Positions 9,564 to 18,087 of a DNA stretch of 64,000 bases are shown piece by piece. This DNA is from GCA-2746605 sp963710615 (GTDB lineage: Bacteria; Bacteroidota; Ignavibacteria; Ignavibacteriales; Melioribacteraceae). The stretch is taken from contig CAVQBF010000008.1 of NCBI GenBank assembly GCA_963710615.1, positions 496,001 through 560,000 of the forward strand. Reading direction: 5' to 3'. The translations under genes and the position numbers were made by a program. The notes beneath the pieces were generated by a model. That model worked only from the letters and a program-made list of their open reading frames with translations, ran no database searches and had not been told where the DNA came from. The stretch's first letter is position 1, and each line of letters begins with the position of its first letter.

Positions 9564-9611
9564 ATTTAAATTCCCGCAGACTAAATAATTTTGGTTTGCA
9601 GGAACTTAAAT
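9564..9611 (-). other. Conserved-looking 15-bp stem-loop between the lyase gene and glnD
   Basis: Read on the minus strand, ATTTAAGTTCCTGCA (9611-9597) pairs with TGCGGGAATTTAAAT (9578-9564) around an 18-base loop. Thirteen pairs are Watson-Crick and the other two are G-U, whereas on the plus strand the same two positions would be A-C mismatches. That asymmetry suggests an RNA structure in the transcript running from the lyase gene into glnD. No T tract follows, so it is not a typical intrinsic terminator. It could be an RNA-processing or stability element or a glnD leader structure; the role is unknown. Confidence 0.5.
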
Positions 9612-9639
9612 TTATACTATGTTTTTGCTTAATGCTATA

Positions 9640-11031
9640 TTATATTTTTTTAAATCTGGCTTGGAAGAACCTTAAATACTTTGGTTCGTAAACCATCTTT
9701 AGCCCTGTTATCGATTTTTTATTTTGATAAACATTTGCAATCGATTCTACTGTAACATCAATATGAGCTTGAGTATAAACCCTTCTGGGGAATGTACATC
9801 TTACTAACTCAAGCTTTGGATAATTATGCTTGCCGGTTTCTTTATTACGTCCTGCAGATACAATTCCTCTTTCCATAGTTCGGACACCGGAATCTAAATA
9901 AATTTCTGTAGCTAATGACTGTGCTGGAAACTGATCTTGTTTTATATGAGATAAAATTCTTTTTGCATCCAAGAAAATTGCATGACCACCAATTGGTCTT
10001 ACAAATGGAACACCATATTTTTCAAGCTCTTCACCAAAATATCTAACCTGTCCAATTCTTGCATGCATGTTATTATAATCTAACATTTCTTCAATTCCTC
10101 TGGCCATTGCTTCCATATCTCTTCCAGCTAATCCGCCGTATGTATGAAGCCCTTCATAAATAACGACCATATTTCTGGATTCTTCGTAAACTTTCTTATT
10201 TTTAGTTGCAATAATGCCGCCAATATTTACCATCAAGTCTTTTTTGGCACTAACCCAAACACCTTCAAAATAAGAACACATTTCTAAAAAAATAGTTTCT
10301 AAAGATTTTGTTTTGTATCCCTTTTCTCTTTCTTTGATAAAATAAGCATTTTCAGCTGCTCTTGTTGCATCGAACCAAAGTTGTATTCCATTATCATCAC
10401 ATACTTTCTTTACTTCCTTTAAGTTTTTCATTGAGAAAGGCTGACCGCCTGCCATGTTTACAGGGCCTGCCATACTAACATAGGGAATTTTTTTAGCTCC
10501 GACTTTTTTTATTAGATCTTCCAACTTTTGGATATCAATATTCCCTTTAAACGGATGTTCATTCTTGGGATCATGGGCTTCATCGATAATCACATCAATA
10601 AAAGTGGCTCCAGCTAATTCTTGATGAAGCTTTGTAGTTGTAAAATACATGTTACCTGGAATATAATCTCCAGGCTTTATTAATATTTGAGAAATCATAT
10701 GTTCTGCAGCTCTACCTTGATGAGTAGGCACAAAATATGGAAAGCCGTAATATTTTTTAATATTATCCCATAAATAATAGAAATTTTTACTGCCAGCGTA
10801 TGCTTCATCACCAATCATCATTCCAGCCCATTGATAATCACTCATCGCATTTGTACCACTGTCAGTAAGCAAATCAATATAAACATCTTCAGATTTTAAT
10901 AAAAAAGTATTATAACCTGCTTGTTTTGCAGCTTTCTCACGGTCTGCACGATTAGTCATTTTTAGGGGTTCAACTACCTTAATCTTATAGGGTTCTGCCC
11001 AGCTTCTTTTCGTTATTTTTCTTTTTATCAT
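9640..11031 (-). CDS. tpl: Tyrosine phenol-lyase-like beta-eliminating lyase
   Basis: This PLP enzyme of the tryptophanase/tyrosine phenol-lyase family would split L-tyrosine into phenol, pyruvate and ammonia. Seen across 463 aa: LLTDSGTNAMS, the PLP-ring motif GDEAYAGS, PTHQGR, NMYFTTT, FDATR...ENAYFIKE, the PLP lysine in SAKKD (about residue 264) and YGGLAGRDMEA. Two positions separate it from tryptophanase as I know the families: the Thr of YFTTT (tryptophanase has FDTT) and the Arg of TMERG (tryptophanase has AVEIG), which in tyrosine phenol-lyase contacts the phenol ring. I therefore prefer the tyrosine-specific assignment, with tryptophanase as the alternative. The gene stands upstream of glnD on the same strand, about 100 bases away. 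No aromatic amino acid permease is next to it. Confidence 0.75.
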   Translation of the reverse strand: MIKRKITKRSWAEPYKIKVVEPLKMTNRADREKAAKQAGYNTFLLKSEDVYIDLLTDSGTNAMSDYQWAGMMIGDEAYAGSKNFYYLWDNIKKYYGFPYFVPTHQGRAAEHMISQILIKPGDYIPGNMYFTTTKLHQELAGATFIDVIIDEAHDPKNEHPFKGNIDIQKLEDLIKKVGAKKIPYVSMAGPVNMAGGQPFSMKNLKEVKKVCDDNGIQLWFDATRAAENAYFIKEREKGYKTKSLETIFLEMCSYFEGVWVSAKKDLMVNIGGIIATKNKKVYEESRNMVVIYEGLHTYGGLAGRDMEAMARGIEEMLDYNNMHARIGQVRYFGEELEKYGVPFVRPIGGHAIFLDAKRILSHIKQDQFPAQSLATEIYLDSGVRTMERGIVSAGRNKETGKHNYPKLELVRCTFPRRVYTQAHIDVTVESIANVYQNKKSITGLKMVYEPKYLRFFQARFKKI

Positions 11032-11244
11032 TTTAGTTTCCTCTTCATTACATAGTTATTTAATTAGCAATAGATTGATAAAAAGAATAAGTTACAGCAT
11101 TGCCATATATTTATATAAAAGTAATTTTCTAAATTTTACAAATGATAAATATGCAATTGGTGCAGTTATTTTAATGATACTAAGATCCATTTTATATCTA
11201 ATACAGATTGCACTAAATTTATAAGTTCTGTTTATAGTCATCTT

Positions 11245-11619
11245 TTAGTTTAAAGTATTAATTTCCTCATCTTTTACGTATTCTACTTCAACAACAGAGG
11301 TTATACCTCCACGAGCATTAAAGTCAGCTGTAATTTTCATATATCTCGGTTTACATACTGCAACAAGATCATCAAGAATTTTATTGGTAACACTTTCATA
11401 AAAAATTCCATCATTTCTGAAGGAGTTTAAATAAATCTTATATGATTTAAGCTCAATGCATAATTTATTAGGTATATACTCAAGAATAATTGTTGCAAAA
11501 TCTGGCTGACCGGTTTTAGGACAAACAGAAGTAAATTCAGGAGCTGTATGTTCAATAACATAATCCCTGTCTTTGTATTCATTCTCAAAAGTTTCAAGTA
11601 ATTTTCTTTTCTCTTCCAT
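11245..11619 (-). CDS. queF: NADPH-dependent 7-cyano-7-deazaguanine reductase
   Basis: QueF reduces preQ0 to preQ1 with NADPH in the queuosine tRNA-modification pathway. At 124 aa it is the short, single-domain form. Seen: the catalytic cysteine region FTSVCPKTGQPDFA, the QueF signature ELKSYKIYLNSFRN, and FYESVTNKI. It follows queC with a 15-base gap on the same strand, so the two are an operon. Substrate flow is direct, because QueC makes preQ0 and QueF uses it. The ATG at 11619 is the only suitable start. Confidence 0.93.
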   Translation of the reverse strand: MEEKRKLLETFENEYKDRDYVIEHTAPEFTSVCPKTGQPDFATIILEYIPNKLCIELKSYKIYLNSFRNDGIFYESVTNKILDDLVAVCKPRYMKITADFNARGGITSVVEVEYVKDEEINTLN

Positions 11620-11634
11620 TATTAGCCTTTCTTT

Positions 11635-12324
11635 TTATTCTTTATAGTTTGGTATTTCTTTATATGTTATTGGATCAACTATTCCAAGACTTTGGAATCC
11701 GCGCAATCTAAGTGCACAGCTATCACAAACACCACAAGCCTCATCTTCATTACTGTAGCAACTCCACGTAAGTTCAAGGGGAGCATTTAATTCTTTACCC
11801 AACTTAATGATTTCTTGTTTAGTTAAATTTATTATTGGTGTTTTAATTTTAATATTTGTTTCTGGTTTAGTTCCTAAATTTACTGTCTCTTCAAAAGACT
11901 TAAAAAACTCTGGTCTGCAGTCAGGATAACCTGAAGAATCTTCATGTACAGCCCCAATAAATATTACTGATGCTTTTATTATTTCTGCCCAACTTACACA
12001 TGCAGATAAAATATTAGCATTTCTGAATGGTACATATGAAGTAGGTACCTTTGTATTTGTCAAATCAGCTTTACTAATTACAATAGATTTGTCAGTTAAA
12101 GAAGAACCGCCAATTTTTTGAAAATGGGTAAAATCAATAACTAATTTTTTCTCTACTTTGTAGTAATCAGCTATCTTATGGAAAGATTCCAATTCTTTAG
12201 ATTCAGTTTTTTGTCCGTAATTTATATGCACCAATGCAAGATTATATTCTTCATTGGCAATAGCAGTGGTAATGCAACTATCTAGACCCCCACTAACTGC
12301 AACTACTGCAAGTTCTTTAATCAT
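11635..12324 (-). CDS. queC: 7-cyano-7-deazaguanine (preQ0) synthase
   Basis: QueC is an ATP-dependent enzyme that turns 7-carboxy-7-deazaguanine into preQ0. Seen over 229 aa: the PP-loop SGGLDSC near the N-terminus, HINYGQK, and a C-terminal zinc-binding cluster with Cys residues in WSCYSNEDEACGVCDSC. Length and motif order match the family. It is first in a queC-queF pair and divergent from the YciO/Sua5 gene. I looked for a preQ1-type riboswitch in the roughly 180-base leader and could not recognise one. Confidence 0.95.
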   Translation of the reverse strand: MIKELAVVAVSGGLDSCITTAIANEEYNLALVHINYGQKTESKELESFHKIADYYKVEKKLVIDFTHFQKIGGSSLTDKSIVISKADLTNTKVPTSYVPFRNANILSACVSWAEIIKASVIFIGAVHEDSSGYPDCRPEFFKSFEETVNLGTKPETNIKIKTPIINLTKQEIIKLGKELNAPLELTWSCYSNEDEACGVCDSCALRLRGFQSLGIVDPITYKEIPNYKE

Positions 12325-12507
12325 AAATTTTATTCCAAATTAATAAATCATATTTTTTAACAGATAAATATAACCTTTTATGTAATTTTCTGATGATACA
12401 GATCAAAAATAATTGTGATTCTTTATTGGTATATTAATTTTATTTTTATTAGTTACAGACTCAGATTTATTGTTATTAAGCTTATCAGTTGAAAGAAGGA
12501 AACTAAA

Positions 12508-13119
12508 ATGGAATATTACGAATTACATCCTGAAAATCCACAGCAAAGATACTTGAATAAAGCCGTTGAAGTACTTAAAAATGGCGGAGTAATTATTTAT
12601 CCAACTGATACTGTTTATGGTCTGGGCTGCGATATTTTTAATAGAGAAGCTGTTGAACGAATTTATATGATAAAAAATGACACGGGAACAAAATTGTTTA
12701 GTTTTCTATGTGCCGATCTAAAAGATATTTCAAAATATGCCAAAGTTTCTAATTTTGCATATAGATCTATGAAAAAACTTATACCGGGCCCTTATACATT
12801 TGTACTTCCCGCAGCTAAAGAAGTACCCAAAATATTATGGACAAAAAGAAAAACTGTTGGAATCAGAGTTCCGGATAATACGATTGCAAGAACACTTGCA
12901 GATGAACTTGGGAATCCAATAATCAGTACAAGTGCAACAACTAGAAAAGGTGAACTGCTTTACGACCCTCTTGAAATTCGTACAGTTTTTAATAACAGTG
13001 TTGATCTTATGCTTTCAATGGGTGCTTTAAGCGGAGTTCCTTCAAGCATTGTTGATTTAAGTGGAAGTGAAGCAGAAATCATCAGAGAAGGCTCGGGAGA
13101 TCTATCAATATTTTATTAG
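12508..13119 (+). CDS. YciO/YrdC/Sua5-family protein (putative threonylcarbamoyl-AMP synthase)
   Basis: The fold is the YrdC/Sua5 dsRNA-binding-like domain that makes threonylcarbamoyl-AMP for tRNA t6A37. The N-terminus LHPENPQQRYLNKAVE is characteristic of the YciO branch, whose activity is weaker or unclear. The nucleotide-binding motif reads PTDTVYGLGC, the form found in true Sua5/YrdC rather than the SGYALGC I recall from E. coli YciO. Other conserved pieces are IPGPYTFVLPA, VGIRVPDN and PIISTSA. The 203 aa protein lacks the extra C-terminal Sua5 domain. The start ATG has AGAAGGA about seven bases upstream. It could be the main t6A enzyme or a paralogue; the window cannot decide. Confidence 0.82.
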   Translation: MEYYELHPENPQQRYLNKAVEVLKNGGVIIYPTDTVYGLGCDIFNREAVERIYMIKNDTGTKLFSFLCADLKDISKYAKVSNFAYRSMKKLIPGPYTFVLPAAKEVPKILWTKRKTVGIRVPDNTIARTLADELGNPIISTSATTRKGELLYDPLEIRTVFNNSVDLMLSMGALSGVPSSIVDLSGSEAEIIREGSGDLSIFY

Positions 13120-13126
13120 TTTCTTA

Positions 13127-13900
13127 TTACTCTTTTCTATGAAAAATCAGTGCACTTGCCTGTTGAGTCGGCATCATAATTATCTCTGCAATATTAGCAT
13201 GTGGAGGACGAGTTGCACAAAAGACTACGGCCTCTGCTACATCTTGAGCAACTAAGGGAATTAACCCTTTATACATACTTTTTGCTTTTTCTTTATCACC
13301 CAAAAATCTAACATTGCTAAAATTTGTTTCAACAGCGCCCGGATCAACAGTACTTACTCTTATATTTTTATCAATAACATCAATACGTAAGCTTTTTGTT
13401 ATAGCATTAACCGCATGTTTTGTGGCGCAATAAACATGCCCTTTGGGATATGCTTCGTGACCTGCAGTTGATCCAATATTAATAATATGACCACTTTCTC
13501 TCTGAACCATCCCGGGTACAATTGCTCGGGTAACATATAGAAGACCTTTAACATTGGTATCTATCATTTCTTCCCAATTTTCAATATCATCCTCATAAAT
13601 TTTATTTAATCCCTTGGCCAGACCTGCATTATTAAGCAGTATATCAATATTTTTCCATTCATCCGGAAGCGAGTTTATCGCCCATTCTACTTCTTGTTTA
13701 TTTTTAACATCTAATTTTATTATAAAAACTTTCACTCCATATTTTGTTTTTATTGCAGTTTTCAATTTTTCCAGAATGTTACTTCTTCTTGCAGTAATTA
13801 TTAGATTTGCTCCCTGTTCAGCCAAAGCATATGCCGATGCTTCGCCAATACCAGAAGTTGCACCCGTTATAAAAACAATTTTACCTTCTAATTTTTTCAT
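13127..13900 (-). CDS. SDR-family NAD(P)-dependent oxidoreductase
   Basis: This is a classical short-chain dehydrogenase of 257 aa. Seen: the cofactor motif TGATSGIG at residues 12-19, the structural NNAG, and the catalytic Ser in IGSTAG and Tyr/Lys in YCATK. The sequence AEQGANLIITARR, with Arg after the second beta strand, suggests NADP preference. It resembles the YdfG/3-hydroxy acid dehydrogenase group, but the substrate is not readable. The gene converges with the YciO-like gene (seven bases apart) and diverges from a lipoprotein gene. Confidence 0.88.
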   Translation of the reverse strand: MKKLEGKIVFITGATSGIGEASAYALAEQGANLIITARRSNILEKLKTAIKTKYGVKVFIIKLDVKNKQEVEWAINSLPDEWKNIDILLNNAGLAKGLNKIYEDDIENWEEMIDTNVKGLLYVTRAIVPGMVQRESGHIINIGSTAGHEAYPKGHVYCATKHAVNAITKSLRIDVIDKNIRVSTVDPGAVETNFSNVRFLGDKEKAKSMYKGLIPLVAQDVAEAVVFCATRPPHANIAEIIMMPTQQASALIFHRKE

Positions 13901-13966
13901 TATTCTCTCATTTTTATTGAATAAGATTCTTTTTAGAAAAATATGTAATAATTATATAAATTGTTA

Positions 13967-14000
13967 AAAACTATAAATTGAAAAAGTTACTAACAATTTA
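13967..14000. promoter_or_regulatory. 10-bp inverted repeat in a divergent promoter region
   Basis: TAAATTGTTA (13967-13976) and TAACAATTTA (13991-14000) are perfect reverse complements around a 14-base spacer. They lie between the divergent SDR and lipoprotein genes. This could be an operator or part of a leader hairpin for the + strand. The arms are AT-rich, so chance is a real alternative. Confidence 0.3.
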
Positions 14001-14141
14001 ACAGTTGAGTCATAAATTATTAATAACTATTTTAAAGAGTATCGGTTCTTAACAAGCAAATAAGTTTTACTTTAAAATAGATTTCTTTTTCTTGATTTGT
14101 TAAGAGTATAAAAAATATAAACTGTCATAAGGATAACTCTA

Positions 14142-16304
14142 ATGGATCCTATAACCCGTCTTGCAAAAAGTTTATTAATTTTACTGGCTTCTGTAGTTCT
14201 AATAACATCTTTAAGCTGCTCAGATGATCCTTCATCACCCAAAAAGGAAGATGATGATCCTATACCTCAAGATGCTGTAACAATTGGGGTCGAAGGTGGA
14301 ACTGTTGAAAAGGATGATCTTACAATTACAATTCCCGCAGGTGCTTTTGACGGTAATTATGATATTTCTGTAAGTAAAGTTGAGGATGATGGTGCTTTTG
14401 GTACAAATATAATATCCTCAACATTTCACATCAAAGGTTTGCCTTCTGATTACAATAAAACAATAAAACTAGCCACTAAATACACAGGTGAATTGTCTGG
14501 GGAAAGTTATCTTGCTGTTGGCAAAAAAGTTTATAATGTTTTTGTTGAGGACACCTCAATTGTATATGATTTATTTACTGCAAAAGATTCGTCAGATTAC
14601 TTGGTTGCAGAAATACCTTATTTTAGTTACAGTTTAGAAAAAACTGTAAACAAGAGTACATTATCAGATAATGATAATTTATCTGTAAAAGCAATTTCTT
14701 CTTTAAATTCGACTGAGACACAGCACTTTACTATTATGATATCAGAATTTTACAAACAATATACTTCTACGGTTGCAGAAATCTTTGAAGATGCATACAA
14801 AGTCATTTATGAAGTTCTTGAATTACCTTTTTTGGAGGGTGAAAGATTTGTTTACATTGACTTTGATGAAGAAAGCGACCCAGTAACTACCAATAGAATT
14901 TTAGAGGAACACCGAAATTATAATATTAATAAAATGTTCTTTACAGTAAATGGAATTTATTTAGAAAATAATCAATACAACAAAATACTTGTTGGAGCTG
15001 TTCAAAAATTATTTATTAATGATAGATTGAACGACTATTATTGGACTAATAGAGCTATCTACTATTGGTTAGAAGATTTGGTGACCGATGATCCTAATTA
15101 TAAATATCCATATGATTTTCTAAATAATGCAATGGCTCCATTTAATGGCATTGAAATAAACAATACAGATAAATTCTCACATGTTAACCATGCAAGAGGT
15201 ATGACTTCAATATTTAAATACTTACAACAAATTCCTAGTTTCGATTTAACAAGTATAGGTCATATGTTTAACAGTAGTGGAGTCCGTAAGATAACGGGTC
15301 TGCTTAATGCAGTTGGAACCCCAGTAGTAAATTGGTACCCAAAGTTTTTTGAAGATTATATAAATGGAAAAATTTATGATATTCCGATAGACTATTTTCT
15401 AGAAAAAACACAACATGAATGGAATATTGATAATGAGAATGATAAGTTAAAAATATTTGAATCGAGTGATTTTTTAATTAAAAATTATCCTGATCTCTCT
15501 GCAAAACTTTTTAAAATAAACTTGAATTATACTGATATAGGTGCCTCCCAGAATATGCTGTTTAGTATGAAAGGCCCGGTAACTGAATTTGGATTATCTC
15601 TTGTAATTTTTGGTGTTCAAAATGGAGATGCTGTTCACCTTGGAACAGTGGATGCTCAAGATTTCGAAATAGAAAACTTAAAAGACTATTATGACAACAA
15701 TATGCGTCAATTTCTTGTCTGCCTTGTTAACAGTACCATCACTTCTGAAGATTACTTAGGTCAATCTGATATTGATTTAACGATTGAGATTACTCCAAAA
15801 ACAACCATTAGTGATTTTGATTTAACATACACCAAATGTATTGCAACAATAGCAATTAATGCTAATTTAGAGGTTGAAACTGAAGGCTCTACTGAAAATA
15901 AAACTGAATTACTAATTTTTAGTTCTGAAACTACAATTGGGTCTTTTGAGGGAAACACTTATACCGGATCTTATTATACTCCTGCTTTTGGAGGTGGTTA
16001 CTTTTCTGGAGAAATAATCCTTACACTTAATGAGACACTAGATACTATAAAAACAGCTACTTTTACCGGATTAGATGAAAATCCTGACTGGGGAATTAGG
16101 TGGGAAAAAGGTTTTACTGCAACAAATATTCCTATTCACCAATGGGAGAATAATGTTTTTACGTTTCCATATGAAGACACAAATGTTTGTGGTTCTATTG
16201 AAAGTGTACATTATATTTATAAACAAAATAGCGGAACTACCACTTATATAAATCATACCTGTGATGAGTTTTCAAATATAAGTTTTAGGTTCTCAAAAGA
16301 ATAG
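14142..16304 (+). CDS. Large predicted lipoprotein with ZU5-like N-terminal domain, function unknown
   Basis: This 720 aa protein starts with a signal peptide ending in ITSLSCSDD, which I read as a lipobox with the acylated Cys at about residue 27. The -3 position is Ser rather than Leu, so the lipobox is imperfect. A linker rich in Asp, Pro and Lys follows. The next segment, EGGTVEKDDLTITIPAGAF, resembles the start of a ZU5-like domain, a beta-rich module. The remaining roughly 550 residues match nothing I recognise; they include several Trp/Tyr-rich stretches. A ribosome binding site (AAGGAT) precedes the ATG. It would be anchored to the outer or inner membrane. No operon partner is evident. 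Confidence 0.65.
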   Translation: MDPITRLAKSLLILLASVVLITSLSCSDDPSSPKKEDDDPIPQDAVTIGVEGGTVEKDDLTITIPAGAFDGNYDISVSKVEDDGAFGTNIISSTFHIKGLPSDYNKTIKLATKYTGELSGESYLAVGKKVYNVFVEDTSIVYDLFTAKDSSDYLVAEIPYFSYSLEKTVNKSTLSDNDNLSVKAISSLNSTETQHFTIMISEFYKQYTSTVAEIFEDAYKVIYEVLELPFLEGERFVYIDFDEESDPVTTNRILEEHRNYNINKMFFTVNGIYLENNQYNKILVGAVQKLFINDRLNDYYWTNRAIYYWLEDLVTDDPNYKYPYDFLNNAMAPFNGIEINNTDKFSHVNHARGMTSIFKYLQQIPSFDLTSIGHMFNSSGVRKITGLLNAVGTPVVNWYPKFFEDYINGKIYDIPIDYFLEKTQHEWNIDNENDKLKIFESSDFLIKNYPDLSAKLFKINLNYTDIGASQNMLFSMKGPVTEFGLSLVIFGVQNGDAVHLGTVDAQDFEIENLKDYYDNNMRQFLVCLVNSTITSEDYLGQSDIDLTIEITPKTTISDFDLTYTKCIATIAINANLEVETEGSTENKTELLIFSSETTIGSFEGNTYTGSYYTPAFGGGYFSGEIILTLNETLDTIKTATFTGLDENPDWGIRWEKGFTATNIPIHQWENNVFTFPYEDTNVCGSIESVHYIYKQNSGTTTYINHTCDEFSNISFRFSKE

Positions 16305-16375
16305 ATTTATGAAATAATTATCAACTAAATTAAGATTATTCAAATTTTTCCACAATACAAATTGAAAATCAAATC

Positions 16376-16939
16376 ATGATAAAATATATCTCCCTACTCC
16401 GCGGCATCAATGTAAGCGGACAGAAAAAGATTAAAATGACTGAACTTAAGGAATTGTACGAGTCACTTAAATTTTCAAATGTGAACACTTATATTCAGAG
16501 TGGAAATGTTGTTTTCTGTTCTAATGAAAAGGATGTTAAAAAAATTCAAAAACAAATTGAGCAAAAAATTGATGCAGTTTATAATTTTTCTGTTCCCATT
16601 ATTATTTTAACAGCAAACAAACTCAAAAAGATAATTTCAGATCTTCCTCTTAAATCAACCAATATTGACTTATCCAAACTAGCTGTAACTTTCTTAGATT
16701 CAACACCAGATAAAACATTGGTTAAAAATCTTGATATATTTAAGGGGGATCAAGAAAAATTCATACTTTCAGGAGATGTTCTTTATCTCTATTGTCCAGA
16801 TGGATTTGGAAGGACCAAATTGACCAATAATTTGTTTGAGAACAAATTAAAAGTTACTGCTACAAGCAGAAATTGGAAAACAACTATTAAACTTTTTGAA
16901 ATGATTAATGAGTTAGATTGTGGAAACAACCCAAACTGA
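16376..16939 (+). CDS. DUF1697 family protein
   Basis: The 187 aa protein begins ISLLRGINVSGQKKIKM and contains NTYIQSGNVVF, the hallmark of DUF1697, a cytoplasmic family of unknown function widespread in bacteria. The C-terminal motif TSRNWKTTIKLFEM also fits the family. The gene overlaps the next one by 20 bases (its stop is at 16937-16939, while the GNAT gene begins at 16920), so the two are co-translated. Confidence 0.85.
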   Translation: MIKYISLLRGINVSGQKKIKMTELKELYESLKFSNVNTYIQSGNVVFCSNEKDVKKIQKQIEQKIDAVYNFSVPIIILTANKLKKIISDLPLKSTNIDLSKLAVTFLDSTPDKTLVKNLDIFKGDQEKFILSGDVLYLYCPDGFGRTKLTNNLFENKLKVTATSRNWKTTIKLFEMINELDCGNNPN

Positions 16940-17540
16940 AAACATAAAAATTCGTCCGTATCGACCTTCTGATTTAGAAAGTTTATATAAAATTTGTCTC
17001 CTTACTGGTGATAGCGGGAAAGATGCTAGTGATATTTACGAAGATCCTAAATTATTAGGTCATTTTTATGCAGCTCCCTATGCAGTTTTAGAGCCGGAAT
17101 TAACTTTTATTGTTACTCTAAATAAACAACCAAGCGGATATATTTTAGGGACTAGAAACTCTGAAGGATTTCGAAAAAGAAGTGAGAGTGAGTGGTTCCC
17201 TAATCTAAGGCAACAATATCCTTTGCCAAAAGAGGATGATATTTCTGCAGATGCAAATATTATTAGACTAATTTATAAAGGGTATATTTTAAAGAAAGAG
17301 TTAGCCGATTACCCTGCTCATCTTCATGTTGATCTTTTACCAAACATACAAGGTAAAGGTCTTGGCAAAAAAGTAATGCTGACTTTTATTGATAATCTAA
17401 GACAATTAAAAGTATCTGCTTTACATTTAGAAGTTGGGAAGAAAAACTTAGGAGCAATAGGTTTTTATAAAAAAATGGGGTTTCATAAAATTATTGAATA
17501 TGAACATTCTATTGCATTTGGAATTATATTGAATAGTTAA
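16920..17540 (+). CDS. GNAT-family N-acetyltransferase
   Basis: This 206 aa acetyl-CoA-dependent acetyltransferase shows IRPYRPSDLESLYKIC at the N-terminus, the acetyl-CoA pyrophosphate loop in LPNIQGKGLGKKVM, and the C-terminal NLGAIGFYKKMGF that closes GNAT domains. The substrate is unknown. The long acidic/aromatic middle resembles the acetyltransferase-like group that accompanies sugar-processing enzymes, but this is only an impression. The start is a GTG inside the upstream DUF1697 gene; no ATG is available before the conserved N-terminus. A palindromic hairpin follows the stop. Confidence 0.8.
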   Translation: METTQTENIKIRPYRPSDLESLYKICLLTGDSGKDASDIYEDPKLLGHFYAAPYAVLEPELTFIVTLNKQPSGYILGTRNSEGFRKRSESEWFPNLRQQYPLPKEDDISADANIIRLIYKGYILKKELADYPAHLHVDLLPNIQGKGLGKKVMLTFIDNLRQLKVSALHLEVGKKNLGAIGFYKKMGFHKIIEYEHSIAFGIILNS

Positions 17541-17545
17541 ATAAT

Positions 17546-17578
17546 AACCTCCGAGGTTTCAAAAACCTCGGAGGTTTT
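17546..17578. terminator. Nested-palindrome hairpin, possible terminator or dispersed repeat
   Basis: AACCTCCGAGGTTT (17546-17559) pairs perfectly with AAACCTCGGAGGTT (17563-17576) around a three-base loop, followed by TT. Each arm is itself a palindrome (AACCTC-C-GAGGTT and AACCTC-G-GAGGTT), so the DNA could also form paired small hairpins. Only a short T run follows. It can act as a bidirectional terminator between the GNAT and HugZ-like genes, but its shape resembles short palindromic repeats that occur in many copies in some genomes. Confidence 0.6.
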
Positions 17579-17610
17579 AGAAGAGTAATAATAAATTTGA
17601 GACAACCAAA

Positions 17611-18081
17611 ATGGATAATGATTCAAAAAAAATTTTAATACATTTAATTGAGTATTCAAAAATTGCTTCACTAGGAACAAGCAGCAATAATCAACCTTTC
17701 ATTTCAATGGTGGCATACTCAGTTAATGAAAAATTTAGTGAGTTTTATATTCTGATTAGTCAGCTTGCAAAACACTCTAAAAATATTACAGATAATAAAA
17801 AAATTAGCTTAATGATATGCCAGCCTGAAACTGAAGCAGACAACCCGCAAACGTTGGCAAGAGTTTCTGTTACTGGAATAGCTCAATTAATTGAAAGAAA
17901 TTCTGAGGAATATAATTCTGCTAAGAATAGTTATCTTATTAAAAATACAAATGCAGAAATGTATTTTAGATTGGGTGATTTTCAGCTTTATAAACTTAGA
18001 ATTAATAAGGCGAAGTTTGTAGCAGGTTTTGCAAAGACTTTTAATCTCTCAAAAGAATCTTTACAAAACCTTAAAAAGTAA
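17611..18081 (+). CDS. HugZ-like pyridoxamine 5'-phosphate oxidase-fold protein
   Basis: This 156 aa protein has the split-barrel FMN-binding fold. Seen: IASLGTSSNNQPFISMVAY at the N-terminus, LISQLAKHSKNI, and a C-terminal LRINKAKFVAGFAKTFNL. The last motif is typical of HugZ-type heme oxygenases and related PPOX proteins. A role in heme or flavin chemistry is plausible but not shown by the context. It follows a hairpin and converges with typA (six bases apart). Confidence 0.78.
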   Translation: MDNDSKKILIHLIEYSKIASLGTSSNNQPFISMVAYSVNEKFSEFYILISQLAKHSKNITDNKKISLMICQPETEADNPQTLARVSVTGIAQLIERNSEEYNSAKNSYLIKNTNAEMYFRLGDFQLYKLRINKAKFVAGFAKTFNLSKESLQNLKK

Positions 18082-18087
18082 TAAATA

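Noticed and set aside
12325..12507. preQ1 riboswitch upstream of queC
   Set aside because: The leader of about 180 bases lacks a recognisable preQ1-I or -II aptamer pattern by eye. A covariance-model search (Infernal/Rfam) would decide it.
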